DNA of 7,122 nucleotides from contig PXDE01000009.1 of the NCBI GenBank assembly GCA_003566475.1, positions 1-7,122 on the forward strand, written 5' to 3'. This DNA comes from PVC group bacterium. Lineage in GTDB: Bacteria; Verrucomicrobiota; Kiritimatiellia; SS1-B-03-39; PXDE01. The notes under the pieces are model-generated. The model searched no databases and was not told the origin of the DNA. It saw only the letters and a program-made list of their open reading frames with translations. The position numbers and the translations under genes were made by a program. This document shows positions 1 to 6,771 of the stretch, one piece after another. Each line of letters opens with the position of its first letter. Within the stretch, counting starts at the first letter, position 1.

Positions 1-58
1 AGCCCTCAAGGTAGATGTCGTCGTTCAGGTAGGTGTCGGTGCGCAGGGCGGAGGGCAT
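1..58 (-). CDS. N-terminal fragment of an unidentified protein, running off the left edge
   Basis: An ATG at 58-56 on the minus strand opens a frame that reads MPSALRTDTYLNDDIYLEG and continues past the window edge. Almost every codon ends in G or C, as in the definite genes of this window, which argues for real coding sequence. A GGAAG motif lies 5 nt upstream of the ATG as a modest ribosome binding site. A strong sigma-54 type promoter (143-159) points at this gene and would give a leader of about 75 nt. I do not recognise the family from 19 residues. There is no signal peptide at the N-terminus, so the product probably starts in the cytoplasm. The start codon and the reality of the gene are moderately secure; function is unknown. 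Confidence 0.6.
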   Translation of the reverse strand, partial: MPSALRTDTYLNDDIYLEG

Positions 59-107
59 GGCGGCTTCCGGGGAGAGACTGCGGCTTCAGGACGGGCGACG
101 GACATGC

Positions 108-123
108 GGCGCCGGGCGGCGCC
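108..123 (-). other. Leader hairpin between the sigma-54 promoter and the left-edge gene
   Basis: Two copies of the self-complementary hexamer GGCGCC (108-113 and 118-123) are separated by a 4-nt loop, giving a very stable stem in the predicted 5' leader of the minus-strand gene. It lies about 50 nt upstream of the start codon. In DNA this GC-rich it may be incidental. There is no adjoining T-tract, so it does not look like a terminator. Confidence 0.3.
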
Positions 124-142
124 CGATCCGCAAGGGTCAGTC

Positions 143-159
143 AAGCAGGTTCCGTGCCT
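143..159 (-). promoter_or_regulatory. Candidate sigma-54 (-24/-12) promoter for the left-edge gene
   Basis: Read on the minus strand the site is AGGCACGGAACCTGCTT. It matches the sigma-54 consensus TGGCACG-N4-TTGCW at 6 of 7 bases in the -24 element and 3 of 4 in the -12 element. The invariant GG (158-157) and GC (146-145) are separated by exactly 10 nt. Transcription would begin near 133, about 75 nt before the ATG at 58. Sigma-54 promoters need an enhancer-binding activator, and one is encoded at 4572-6020. Confidence 0.6.
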
Positions 160-364
160 GCATTGAGACGCATATCGGTGCGCCCATTTCGCGGGGCGCC
201 CGCTCCCTGTCCCTCCCGTCCATCCGCCGCCACCCTCCGCCCCCGCCAACCACCCAAGTCCGACCGCCTTATGCGCACAGGCCGCGCTCCCGCCCCGCCC
301 GCTTCTGCCGCCACACCCGCCTGCGGCGTCACCCCGTGCCTTCCTGCATCGCCAGGCGGGGCGA

Positions 365-380
365 TTCTCATATTTGCGAA
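365..380. promoter_or_regulatory. AT-rich imperfect palindrome, candidate activator site (site 1)
   Basis: TTCTCATATTTGCGAA is an AT-rich island in very GC-rich DNA, with dyad TTCnCA/TGnGAA. It matches two sites in the promoter region of the response regulator (6035-6050 and 6065-6080) at 12 of 16 positions each. Flanks are also shared: GATTCTCA with the first and GAAATCA with the second. It lies about 210 bp upstream of the -24 box at 143-159, a normal distance for a sigma-54 enhancer. It could instead be part of the GGGACAG repeat element that starts about 40 bp to its right. Confidence 0.4.
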
Positions 381-420
381 ATCAGGAAGCCAGGAAGGAA
401 TCCATGCCCTCCCGCCACCA

Positions 421-505
421 GGGGACAGGTCTTCTGCCCATGGTAGGGACAGACCCCGCCGCGCCTGGGGACAGGTCTTCTGCGGTAGGGACAGGTCTCC
501 TGCCG
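421..505 (+). repeat. GGGACAG repeat cluster, four units (left)
   Basis: GGGACAG occurs at 422-428, 446-452, 468-474 and 488-494, spaced 24, 22 and 20 bp. Three of the units extend to GGGACAGGTCT followed by TCTGC or CCTGC. The units sit in non-coding DNA on one strand. The same word on the other strand forms a second cluster at 6099-6239. Spacing is too short and the units too degenerate for CRISPR. Words of this kind are, from memory, common near REP-associated transposases, but no transposase is present here. Confidence 0.75.
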
Positions 506-528
506 CCCTCCAGCGGTTCAGGCGGGCG

Positions 529-732
529 TCAATGGTCTGGACGGGGAGCGCAGGATCCGTCCAAGGCCGCATGTGCCCAGTACAGGCACGCGGTCGCCCC
601 CCAGTAGGTCGGGCGTTCCTGCCTGACCCTCGCGGCCTCATCGAGGACGGCCAGGCCCCCGGACACGAAGGATGGGAGATTGCGGGCGGGGGCGTTCCGG
701 CTATGGTAGGGGCCGAACTCGGAGGGGACTGG
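529..732 (-). pseudogene. Possible 3' remnant of an unidentified gene
   Basis: The minus strand is open from just after a TGA at 735-733 to a TGA at 531-529, about 67 codons. It reads like protein: it contains FGPYHSRNAPARNLPSFVSG and YWGATACLYWAHAALDG, and about 80% of codons end in G or C. There is no ATG and no convincing alternative start with a ribosome binding site. It may therefore be the decayed 3' end of a gene whose front was replaced by the plus-strand membrane gene. I do not recognise the family. It could also be a chance open frame in GC-rich DNA. Confidence 0.25.
721..727 (+). promoter_or_regulatory. Ribosome binding site fixing the start of the membrane protein
   Basis: GGAGGGG lies 7 nt upstream of the ATG at 735. 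This favours 735 over the in-frame ATG at 672, which would add a glycine- and arginine-rich stretch with no protein-like character. Confidence 0.75.
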
Positions 733-734
733 TC

Positions 735-1844
735 ATGAAGGCTCGCGTCGTCACGTTCGTTCTGCTGCTGGCCATGCCGCTGGCCGGGGTCTTGCTGTTC
801 GGGGCCTGGCAGCCGGCGTTCACGGAGATCCCGCCGGTGACCGTCTACGTCGATCCACCTGACTTCGCCTGGCCGGCCTATGTCGGCTTCTCGCTTCCCT
901 TCCTGCTTGCGCTGGTGCTTCTGATCCGTCCGGCGTGGTTCGGGTTCCGGGCCGGGCCGACCCCGCCGCCCCAGCCTGACGATCCCTGGTGGCTGGTCGC
1001 GCCGATCCGCAAGGGAACCTGGCCCTGGTGGGGATGGGCGGGGCTCGGGCTGACCGCCCTGTCCTGGTGGGCGGCGTGGACCCGGCCCGGGTTCCTGGGC
1101 CCCATGCGGGACCACACCTTCTTCCCCCTGTGGCTGGGCTACATCGTGACCGTCGACGCCTGGGTGTTCCGGCGCCGGGGCGCCTCCCTGCTCCAGGCCC
1201 GTCCCCGGGTCTGGCTGGCCCTGTTCCCGGCCTCCGCCGTGTCGTGGTGGTACTACGAGTTCATCAACCGGTTCATCCAGAACTGGCTCTACGAGGGGGT
1301 GGACCACTTCACCCCGGCCCGGTACATCATCGGGGCGAGCTTCGCGTTCTCGACCGTGCTGCCGGCCATGTTCGAGACGGCCGACCTGCTGGCCACCACG
1401 CGCTGGTTCCGCACCGCCCATGCCCATGGGCCCCGGATCCATCCGCCGCCCGGTCCGACAGCGTGGACCGTGCTCGGCCTAGGCACCCTGGGCCTCCTTC
1501 TCATGCCGCGCTTTCCGGTGGCCCTGTTCTGGGCGGCCTGGCTGGCCCCGCTGGGGGTGCTGGCGGGCGGGCTGGCCCTGGGCGGTCTGCCCACCGCCTT
1601 CGAGCCCGTGCGCCGGGGCGACTTCCGGGCCGTGCTCATCCTGGCCCTGGCCGCCCTGATCTGCGGATTCTTCTGGGAGATGTGGAACCTCCACGCCATG
1701 CCGCGCTGGACCTACCAGGTGCCGTGGGTGAACCGGTTCTACCTGTTCGAGATGCCCCTGGTCGGCTACGGCGGCTACCTGCCCTTCGGCCCCGCCTGCT
1801 GGCTCTGGGGCGTGCTGCTGCTGCCCCGACGGTGGCTGGCCTGA
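735..1844 (+). CDS. Polytopic membrane protein of unknown function with two-fold internal repeat
   Basis: The 369-residue product starts with a hydrophobic helix (about residues 4-24) and has roughly ten predicted membrane spans, ending in WLWGVLLLPRRWLA. Two segments resemble each other. Residues 170-220 contain E175-x2-N178-x5-W184-x-Y186 and, further on, P210 and E214. Residues 310-355 contain E315-x2-N318-x6-W325-x-Y327 and then F338-E-M-P341. Repeated acidic and W-x-Y motifs beside membrane helices recall the heterodimeric/CarR-type lycopene cyclase fold, but the signature PxEE pair is absent and no carotenoid gene is nearby, so this is only a remote resemblance. The gene precedes the GHL10 gene on the same strand, 292 bp apart, too far and too repeat-rich to assume one operon. 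A -24/-12-like site at 669-683 is weak. That this is a real inner-membrane protein is secure; its role is unknown. Confidence 0.85.
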   Translation: MKARVVTFVLLLAMPLAGVLLFGAWQPAFTEIPPVTVYVDPPDFAWPAYVGFSLPFLLALVLLIRPAWFGFRAGPTPPPQPDDPWWLVAPIRKGTWPWWGWAGLGLTALSWWAAWTRPGFLGPMRDHTFFPLWLGYIVTVDAWVFRRRGASLLQARPRVWLALFPASAVSWWYYEFINRFIQNWLYEGVDHFTPARYIIGASFAFSTVLPAMFETADLLATTRWFRTAHAHGPRIHPPPGPTAWTVLGLGTLGLLLMPRFPVALFWAAWLAPLGVLAGGLALGGLPTAFEPVRRGDFRAVLILALAALICGFFWEMWNLHAMPRWTYQVPWVNRFYLFEMPLVGYGGYLPFGPACWLWGVLLLPRRWLA

Positions 1845-1850
1845 GACACC
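1841..1850 (+). repeat. CTGAGACACC intergenic word, copy at the membrane gene stop
   Basis: The word overlaps the TGA stop codon (1842-1844). Identical copies occur at 6840-6849 and 7061-7070, and a GAGACACC variant at 6827-6834. Its recurrence in non-coding borders suggests a dispersed repeat fragment. Confidence 0.45.
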
Positions 1851-1922
1851 CTCGCGGATGCCGGGTACAAGCCGCTGGTCCTCACAAGCATACGACCGAA
1901 TGGCCGCAGACCCAGTAGTCCG

Positions 1923-2047
1923 CTGTTCCCGCCCTGCGGGACGGACCGCGCATGGAACGAGCCTGCCTGAGCGGAAGAGAAGCCATGGTCGAGCCTTCCT
2001 CCAGGCTGGCCCCGGACATGCGCCCTCGTCCCGCCCTGCGGGAACAG
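1923..2047. repeat. Pair of inverted triloop palindromes between the membrane and GHL10 genes
   Basis: Two hairpins with arms TCCCGC and GCGGGA around a CCT loop lie at 1927-1941 and 2029-2043. With their flanks (CTGTT on one side, ACG on the other) they form 21-nt elements at 1923-1943 and 2027-2047. These are inverted copies of each other, identical at 18 of 21 positions, and only the loop fails to invert. The arrangement resembles paired REP palindromes (BIME-like). Relative to the predicted start of transcription near 2082, the two centres fall at about -148 and -46, so a regulatory role is also conceivable. No protein-like frame fits the 292-bp gap. Confidence 0.6.
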
Positions 2048-2055
2048 CGAGGTAC

Positions 2056-2071
2056 TGGCACGCATCCCGCA
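2056..2071 (+). promoter_or_regulatory. Candidate sigma-54 (-24/-12) promoter for the GHL10 gene
   Basis: TGGCACGCATCCCGCA matches the -24 element TGGCACG perfectly. The conserved GC of the -12 element is 10 nt after the GG (2057-2058 and 2069-2070), although CCGC replaces TTGC. The predicted transcript starts near 2082, leaving a leader of about 55 nt before the ATG at 2137. No copy of the AT-rich palindrome is seen upstream, so the activator contact is undetermined. Confidence 0.5.
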
Positions 2072-2136
2072 TCACGCCGGCCTTCTCGTTCCTCCCGCCC
2101 GTGACACCGCCGCAGGATCCGGTATGGTGGAGGCGC

Positions 2137-4566
2137 ATGAACCCTCCGTCCTTCCAACGCCTCCTGCCGACCTTCCGCGCCCGCATCCGCCCCGCGCCTG
2201 TCCAATCTCTGGCCTTCCTTCTGGCGCTGGCCGCGGCCATGGGCGGGGGCACCGCCCGGGCCGACACCGTGCTCTGGAGCCCTTCCGCCACGGCGGCCTG
2301 GACGGCGGACGCCCGGTCTCCGGCCGCCCGGCCGGGGCCTCGCCACACCGCCCTGCCCTCCCCCTTCGCCGCCTCCCCCCAGGCCGACCGGTTCACCTGG
2401 AACCTTCCCGGCACCTTCGACCTTTCCGGCGTCACCCGCATCCGGATCGACCTCGCGGCCGACCGCCCGGCCGCCGTCCGGCGTCTGCTGTTCTACCTGC
2501 GCAGCGGCGCCGGATGGTACGTGGCCTCGGTCGAAATCCCCGACGGGGCCGACCCCCGCCCCGTGCATCTCAGCCGATCCGCCTTCCAGACCGAGGGCAC
2601 GCCCGCCGGCTGGGACCGCATCTCCGGCCTGCGTCTGAGCCCCTTCCGCGGCGACGGCACCTCGGCCGATCTTCGCCTGGCCTCGGTCACCGCCCATCGC
2701 GACCCCATCCGGGTGCTGATCCCGACCGACCCCTTCGCCGCCCGATCCGCCGAGCGGATGCTGGGCCTGTTCCATCGGCACGGGCTTCCGGCGGGGGGGC
2801 TGCGCGAGGCCGACGCCACGCCCGGAGACCTTGCCGGCGCCGCCCTCCTGGTGCTGTCCGGGAACGAGCGGCCCGACCCCGGGCTGGCCGATCGGGTCGC
2901 CAGCCACATCCGGGCGGGAGGGAGGGTCATCGGGGCCGGCCCCCTGCCCTCCTCTCTGGCCCCCGCGCTCGGCCTTCGGGCTCAGCCCTTTGTGGCCCGC
3001 CCCACCCTCCGGCATTTCCATGGCTATCGGTTCAACGCGGCCGCGCCCCCCGGCGTTCCGACCGAGGTGGTGGAGAACGCGTGGGGGCTGACCCCGGTCC
3101 AGCCGGCCACCCCGGCCGGGCGGGTGATCGCCCACTGGCTCGACGACCGCGGCGATCCGTCGCCCACCCACCCGGCGGTGGTCCTGACGTCCCAGGCGGC
3201 CTGGATCACGTTCCCGGTCCTGGCCGGGGATCCCGAGGCCAAGGCCGACCTTCTGGAGGCCCTGGCCCTGCATCTGGCCCCGTCCCTGTGGCCGGCGGCG
3301 GCGCGGGCGGCGCTCGAGAAGGCGGAGCGGTTCCACACCTTCGCGAGCTTCGAGACGGCCGTCCAGACCTTGGACCGAACCGTCCAGGCCTTGGACGGCG
3401 ACCGGCAGGCGGTCGGCCTCGTCCTGGCCTCGGCCCGGCGGCATCATGCCGCCGCCCGCACCGGCCTGGCCCGCCGGGACTGGGCCGAGGCCCACCGCCA
3501 GGCCCGGGCGGCCCGGCTTCAGCTCCGACGGGCCAACGCCATGGCCCAGCCCGCGCCGCCGGCGGACGAGTTCCGGGGCATCTGGGATCACCAGGGCTGG
3601 GGCCTCCGGCCGGGGGCCTGGGACGAGACGTTCGCGGCCCTGCGGCGGGCGGGCATCACCGCCTACTTCCCGGACCTGGTCAACGCCCGCGAGAGCAAGA
3701 TGCCCCTCGCCGGGCTGGCCGCGCACCGGCTGATGCAGCAGGAGGGGGACATGCTGACGCCGGCCCTGGCCGCCGCCCGCCGGGCCGGCATCGAGGTGCA
3801 TGTGTGGAAGATCTGCTGGAGCCTGATGACCCCGCAGGAGGCGCCGCCGCCGGGCTGGGATCCGAAGCTCCTGCAGCAGCGGCGCGACGGATCGCCTCTG
3901 GGCTGGCTCAACCCCGTCGTCCCGGAGAACCGGGAGCGGGAGATGGCGGCCATCCTGGAGATCGCCCGCCGCTATCCGGTGGACGGGATCCATCTCGACT
4001 ATCACCGCTACCCCGGGCCCGACGCCGATTTCAGTCCGGCCACCCGGGCCGCCTTCGAGCGGGCGCGGGGCCGCCGGGCGGCCACCTGGCCGCCCGATCT
4101 GAACGACGGGTCGGCGGAGAGCCGGGCCTTTATCGCCTGGCGGGCCGAGGTGCTGACCGGATTCCTGCGCGAGCTGCGCCCGCGCCTGCGGGCGGTTCGG
4201 CCGGACCTCGTGCTGTCGGCGGCGGTGTGGGCGGAGTACCCGGCCGGGGTCCGGTCGGTGGGCCAGGACTGGGGAGCGTGGCTCCGCGAGGATCTGGTGG
4301 ACAAGGTGTTTCCCATGACCTACATGGCCGACCTGGAGGGGTTCCGGCGCGAGATGGCCCGACAGCAGGCCATGCCCCGGGCCCGGGGACGGGTGATCCC
4401 CGGCCTCGGGCTCACCGCGGGCCGGGTGCAGCTCACGCCCGAGCAGATGTTCGACCAGATCGCGGCCGCCCGGGCGGCGGGCGCGCCGGGCTTCGCCCTG
4501 TTCAGCCTGGATCCCGCCGCCGCCCGCGACGTGTTCCCCCTGCTGGGGGCCCGGGCCGGCCCCTAG
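2137..4566 (+). CDS. Secreted multidomain protein with C-terminal glycosyl hydrolase-like GHL10 domain
   Basis: The 809-residue product begins with a Sec signal peptide: arginine-rich n-region to residue 18, hydrophobic SLAFLLALAAAMGG, probable cleavage after A40-R-A42. A GGAGG sits 3 nt before the ATG, which is close, but the signal peptide supports this start over an upstream one. Residues 43-188 look like a beta-sandwich, perhaps carbohydrate binding. Residues 190-385 resemble a class I glutamine amidotransferase-like or trimerisation fold (VLIPTDPFA, then VIGAGPLPSSLA). Residues 385-470 are helical and alanine/arginine rich. The GHL10 domain (Pfam PF02638 type) runs from about 476 to the end, with EFRGIWDHQGWG (478-489), WLNPVVPENRE (from 591), DGIHLDYHRYP (D616, D621), VGQDW (709-713) and PMTY (726-729). 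D616 and D621 lie where the catalytic or substrate-binding acids of such barrels are expected. It probably acts on an extracellular or periplasmic polysaccharide; the substrate is unknown. The longer frame from 1858 is rejected because its extra codons translate intergenic palindromes. Confidence 0.9.
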   Translation: MNPPSFQRLLPTFRARIRPAPVQSLAFLLALAAAMGGGTARADTVLWSPSATAAWTADARSPAARPGPRHTALPSPFAASPQADRFTWNLPGTFDLSGVTRIRIDLAADRPAAVRRLLFYLRSGAGWYVASVEIPDGADPRPVHLSRSAFQTEGTPAGWDRISGLRLSPFRGDGTSADLRLASVTAHRDPIRVLIPTDPFAARSAERMLGLFHRHGLPAGGLREADATPGDLAGAALLVLSGNERPDPGLADRVASHIRAGGRVIGAGPLPSSLAPALGLRAQPFVARPTLRHFHGYRFNAAAPPGVPTEVVENAWGLTPVQPATPAGRVIAHWLDDRGDPSPTHPAVVLTSQAAWITFPVLAGDPEAKADLLEALALHLAPSLWPAAARAALEKAERFHTFASFETAVQTLDRTVQALDGDRQAVGLVLASARRHHAAARTGLARRDWAEAHRQARAARLQLRRANAMAQPAPPADEFRGIWDHQGWGLRPGAWDETFAALRRAGITAYFPDLVNARESKMPLAGLAAHRLMQQEGDMLTPALAAARRAGIEVHVWKICWSLMTPQEAPPPGWDPKLLQQRRDGSPLGWLNPVVPENREREMAAILEIARRYPVDGIHLDYHRYPGPDADFSPATRAAFERARGRRAATWPPDLNDGSAESRAFIAWRAEVLTGFLRELRPRLRAVRPDLVLSAAVWAEYPAGVRSVGQDWGAWLREDLVDKVFPMTYMADLEGFRREMARQQAMPRARGRVIPGLGLTAGRVQLTPEQMFDQIAAARAAGAPGFALFSLDPAAARDVFPLLGARAGP

Positions 4567-4571
4567 GGGCG

Positions 4572-6020
<1,449 letters not shown>

Positions 6021-6026
6021 CCCACC

Positions 6027-6032
6027 CCTCCT
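6027..6032 (-). promoter_or_regulatory. Ribosome binding site fixing the start of the response regulator
   Basis: On the minus strand AGGAGG lies 6 nt before the ATG at 6020-6018. The alternative ATG at 6041 lacks such a site and would translate this one. Confidence 0.75.
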
Positions 6033-6034
6033 GA

Positions 6035-6050
6035 TTCTCAAACTTTAGAA
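6035..6050. promoter_or_regulatory. AT-rich imperfect palindrome in the regulator promoter (site 2)
   Basis: TTCTCAAACTTTAGAA has dyad TTCTnAA/TTnAGAA. It shares 12 of 16 positions with site 1 at 365-380, including the GATTCTCA left part. It begins exactly 30 bp from site 3, about three helical turns, so both would face the same side of the DNA. It would cover the predicted transcription start, a position typical of repression. Confidence 0.4.
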
Positions 6051-6057
6051 TATGGGA

Positions 6058-6085
6058 ACCATAGCTCGCATCTTTGAGAAATCAA
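6058..6085 (-). promoter_or_regulatory. Possible sigma-70 type promoter of the response regulator
   Basis: On the minus strand TTGATT (6085-6080) and TATGGT (6063-6058) are separated by 16 nt. The match is moderate. Transcription would start near 6051, giving a leader of about 30 nt. No -24/-12 site is seen here, so the regulator is probably not itself sigma-54 dependent. Confidence 0.3.
6065..6080. promoter_or_regulatory. AT-rich half-palindrome in the regulator promoter (site 3)
   Basis: CTCGCATCTTTGAGAA matches site 1 at 12 of 16 positions and shares its right flank GAAATCA. Only the right half is a strong half-site. It fills the spacer between the possible -35 and -10 boxes. Confidence 0.35.
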
Positions 6086-6098
6086 CGCTGTCGAAGAC

Positions 6099-6239
6099 CT
6101 GTCCCTAGCCGGAAGGGCCTGTCCCTAGCGGGGGGGCCTGTCCCTATGGGTGGCTGGGCAGGAGGGTCTGTCCCCAGGCAGAATGACCTGTCCCCACTGG
6201 CCGAACGGAGGTCTGCACCAAGCCAAAAGAGTCTGTCCC
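6099..6239 (-). repeat. CTGTCCC repeat cluster, six clear units (right)
   Basis: CTGTCCC, the complement of GGGACAG, occurs at 6099, 6119, 6138, 6168, 6188 and 6233, with spacings near 20 or 30 bp. Degenerate units lie at 6213 (CTGCACC) and 6255 (CTGGCCC). Most units are preceded by GC or GT, giving GCCTGTCCC or GTCTGTCCC. The cluster is inverted relative to the one at 421-505, so the two bracket the membrane, GHL10 and regulator genes. No coding sequence fits 6086-6341. Confidence 0.75.
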
Positions 6240-6296
6240 GAGGGCCGAGAGGGCCTGGCCCGCTCGGAGCCAGCGTCGTGAAGCGTGGAATCTGGA

Positions 6297-6325
6297 TTGA
6301 CCTGCTCCCTCTCACGTGGTTTCAT
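6297..6325 (+). promoter_or_regulatory. Probable sigma-70 promoter of tRNA-Asn
   Basis: TTGACC (6297-6302) and TTTCAT (6320-6325) are separated by 17 nt. The -35 matches 5 of 6 consensus bases and the -10 matches 4 of 6. Transcription would begin near 6332, about 10 nt before the mature tRNA. Confidence 0.5.
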
Positions 6326-6341
6326 GTTGGGCTTTGGTTGT

Positions 6342-6416
6342 TCCGGCGTAGCTCAATGGTAGAGCGGGTGGCTGTTAACCACTAGGTTGTAGGTTCGAAT
6401 CCTACCGCCGGAGCCA
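6342..6416 (+). tRNA. tRNA-Asn (anticodon GTT), CCA encoded
   Basis: All arms fold. The acceptor TCCGGCG (6342-6348) pairs fully with CGCCGGA (6406-6412). The D stem is GCTC/GAGC (6351-6354, 6362-6365). The anticodon stem GGTGG/CCACT (6367-6371, 6379-6383) includes one G-U pair, and the loop CTGTTAA carries GTT at 6374-6376. The T stem is GTAGG/CCTAC with loop TTCGAAT. G6413 is the discriminator base and CCA follows at 6414-6416. The RNA decodes asparagine AAC/AAT. A broken second copy lies 277 bp downstream of its 3' end. Confidence 0.97.
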
Positions 6417-6438
6417 GTTCCCGCCTAGGGCGCGGAAC
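6417..6438 (+). terminator. Stem-loop immediately after tRNA-Asn
   Basis: GTTCC-CGCC pairs with GGCG-GGAAC around a TAG triloop, with one bulged C (6433). It starts at the base after CCA. There is no T-tract, so it may be a processing or weak terminator structure, or another member of the triloop hairpin family. The GIY-YIG start codon lies 9 nt beyond it. Confidence 0.35.
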
Positions 6439-6446
6439 CTAAAGCC

Positions 6447-6698
6447 ATGGTAGTCTACATCCTTCGGTCAGCGCCCACAGGTCGCCTCTACTGCGGCCAA
6501 ACCGACGACCTCGACCGTCGGCTCCGGCAGCACAATGATCCGGAGTACCGGGGCAGCCTGACCACCAAGCGCTGGCCGGGCCCATGGTCTATCGTCTGGT
6601 CAGAAGCCCACCCCGACCGGGGCCAGGCCATGCGGCGCGAACGGCAGATCAAGAAGCGAGGCGTGTCCAGGTTCCTGCAGGATCTAGGGGGCGCGTAG
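6447..6698 (+). CDS. Small GIY-YIG nuclease-domain protein (YhbQ/UPF0213-like)
   Basis: The 83-residue protein is essentially one GIY-YIG domain. VVYIL (2-6) stands for the GIY strand and YCGQT (15-19) for the YIG strand. The helix DLDRRLRQHN (21-30) carries the conserved arginine (R24 or R25) and H29-N30. RRERQIKKR (63-71) carries the metal-binding glutamate E65. Family members are structure-selective or repair-type nucleases, and free-standing small ones are poorly understood. There is no strong ribosome binding site before the ATG, only GGAA 9 nt away, so it may depend on readthrough from the tRNA promoter. Its last codons (GCG TAG, 6693-6698) are the first bases of the broken tRNA-Asn copy, so the stop codon is supplied by tRNA sequence. 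All expected catalytic residues seem present. Its position between two copies of one tRNA is unusual. Confidence 0.88.
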   Translation: MVVYILRSAPTGRLYCGQTDDLDRRLRQHNDPEYRGSLTTKRWPGPWSIVWSEAHPDRGQAMRRERQIKKRGVSRFLQDLGGA

Positions 6699-6711
6699 CT
6701 CAATGGTAGAG

Positions 6712-6728
6712 TCCCGCCATGGGCGGGA
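6712..6728. repeat. 17-nt triloop hairpin inserted in the tRNA copy (first)
   Basis: TCCCGCC-ATG-GGCGGGA is a perfect 7-bp stem with a 3-nt loop. The intact tRNA shows what the site looked like before the change, which makes this an insertion or replacement event rather than ancestral sequence. Confidence 0.8.
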
Positions 6729-6754
6729 TTAACCACTAGGTTGTAGGCCGCAGG

Positions 6755-6771
6755 TTCCGCCGCAGGCGGAA
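6755..6771. repeat. 17-nt triloop hairpin inserted in the tRNA copy (second)
   Basis: TTCCGCC-GCA-GGCGGAA is again a perfect 7-bp stem with a 3-nt loop, preceded by 7 extra nt (CCGCAGG). It has the same design as the first insertion but a different sequence, inserted exactly between T stem and T loop. Confidence 0.8.

Noticed and set aside
421..505. CRISPR array made of the GGGACAG units
   Set aside because: The shared unit is about 7-11 bp with 20-24 bp periods. There are no constant repeats of 24 bp or more, no uniform spacers and no cas genes.
669..683. -24/-12-like promoter for the membrane protein gene
   Set aside because: GG and GC are 10 nt apart and TTGC is present, but the -24 element (AGGATGG) is poor. 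Matches this weak are expected by chance at this GC content.
141..1442. Minus-strand open frame of 433 codons
   Set aside because: It overlaps the membrane protein gene in antisense and reads through the GGGACAG repeats. It has no recognisable domain.
1858..2136. N-terminal extension of the GHL10 protein to an ATG at 1858
   Set aside because: The extra residues translate the intergenic palindromes, and the signal peptide begins naturally at 2137.
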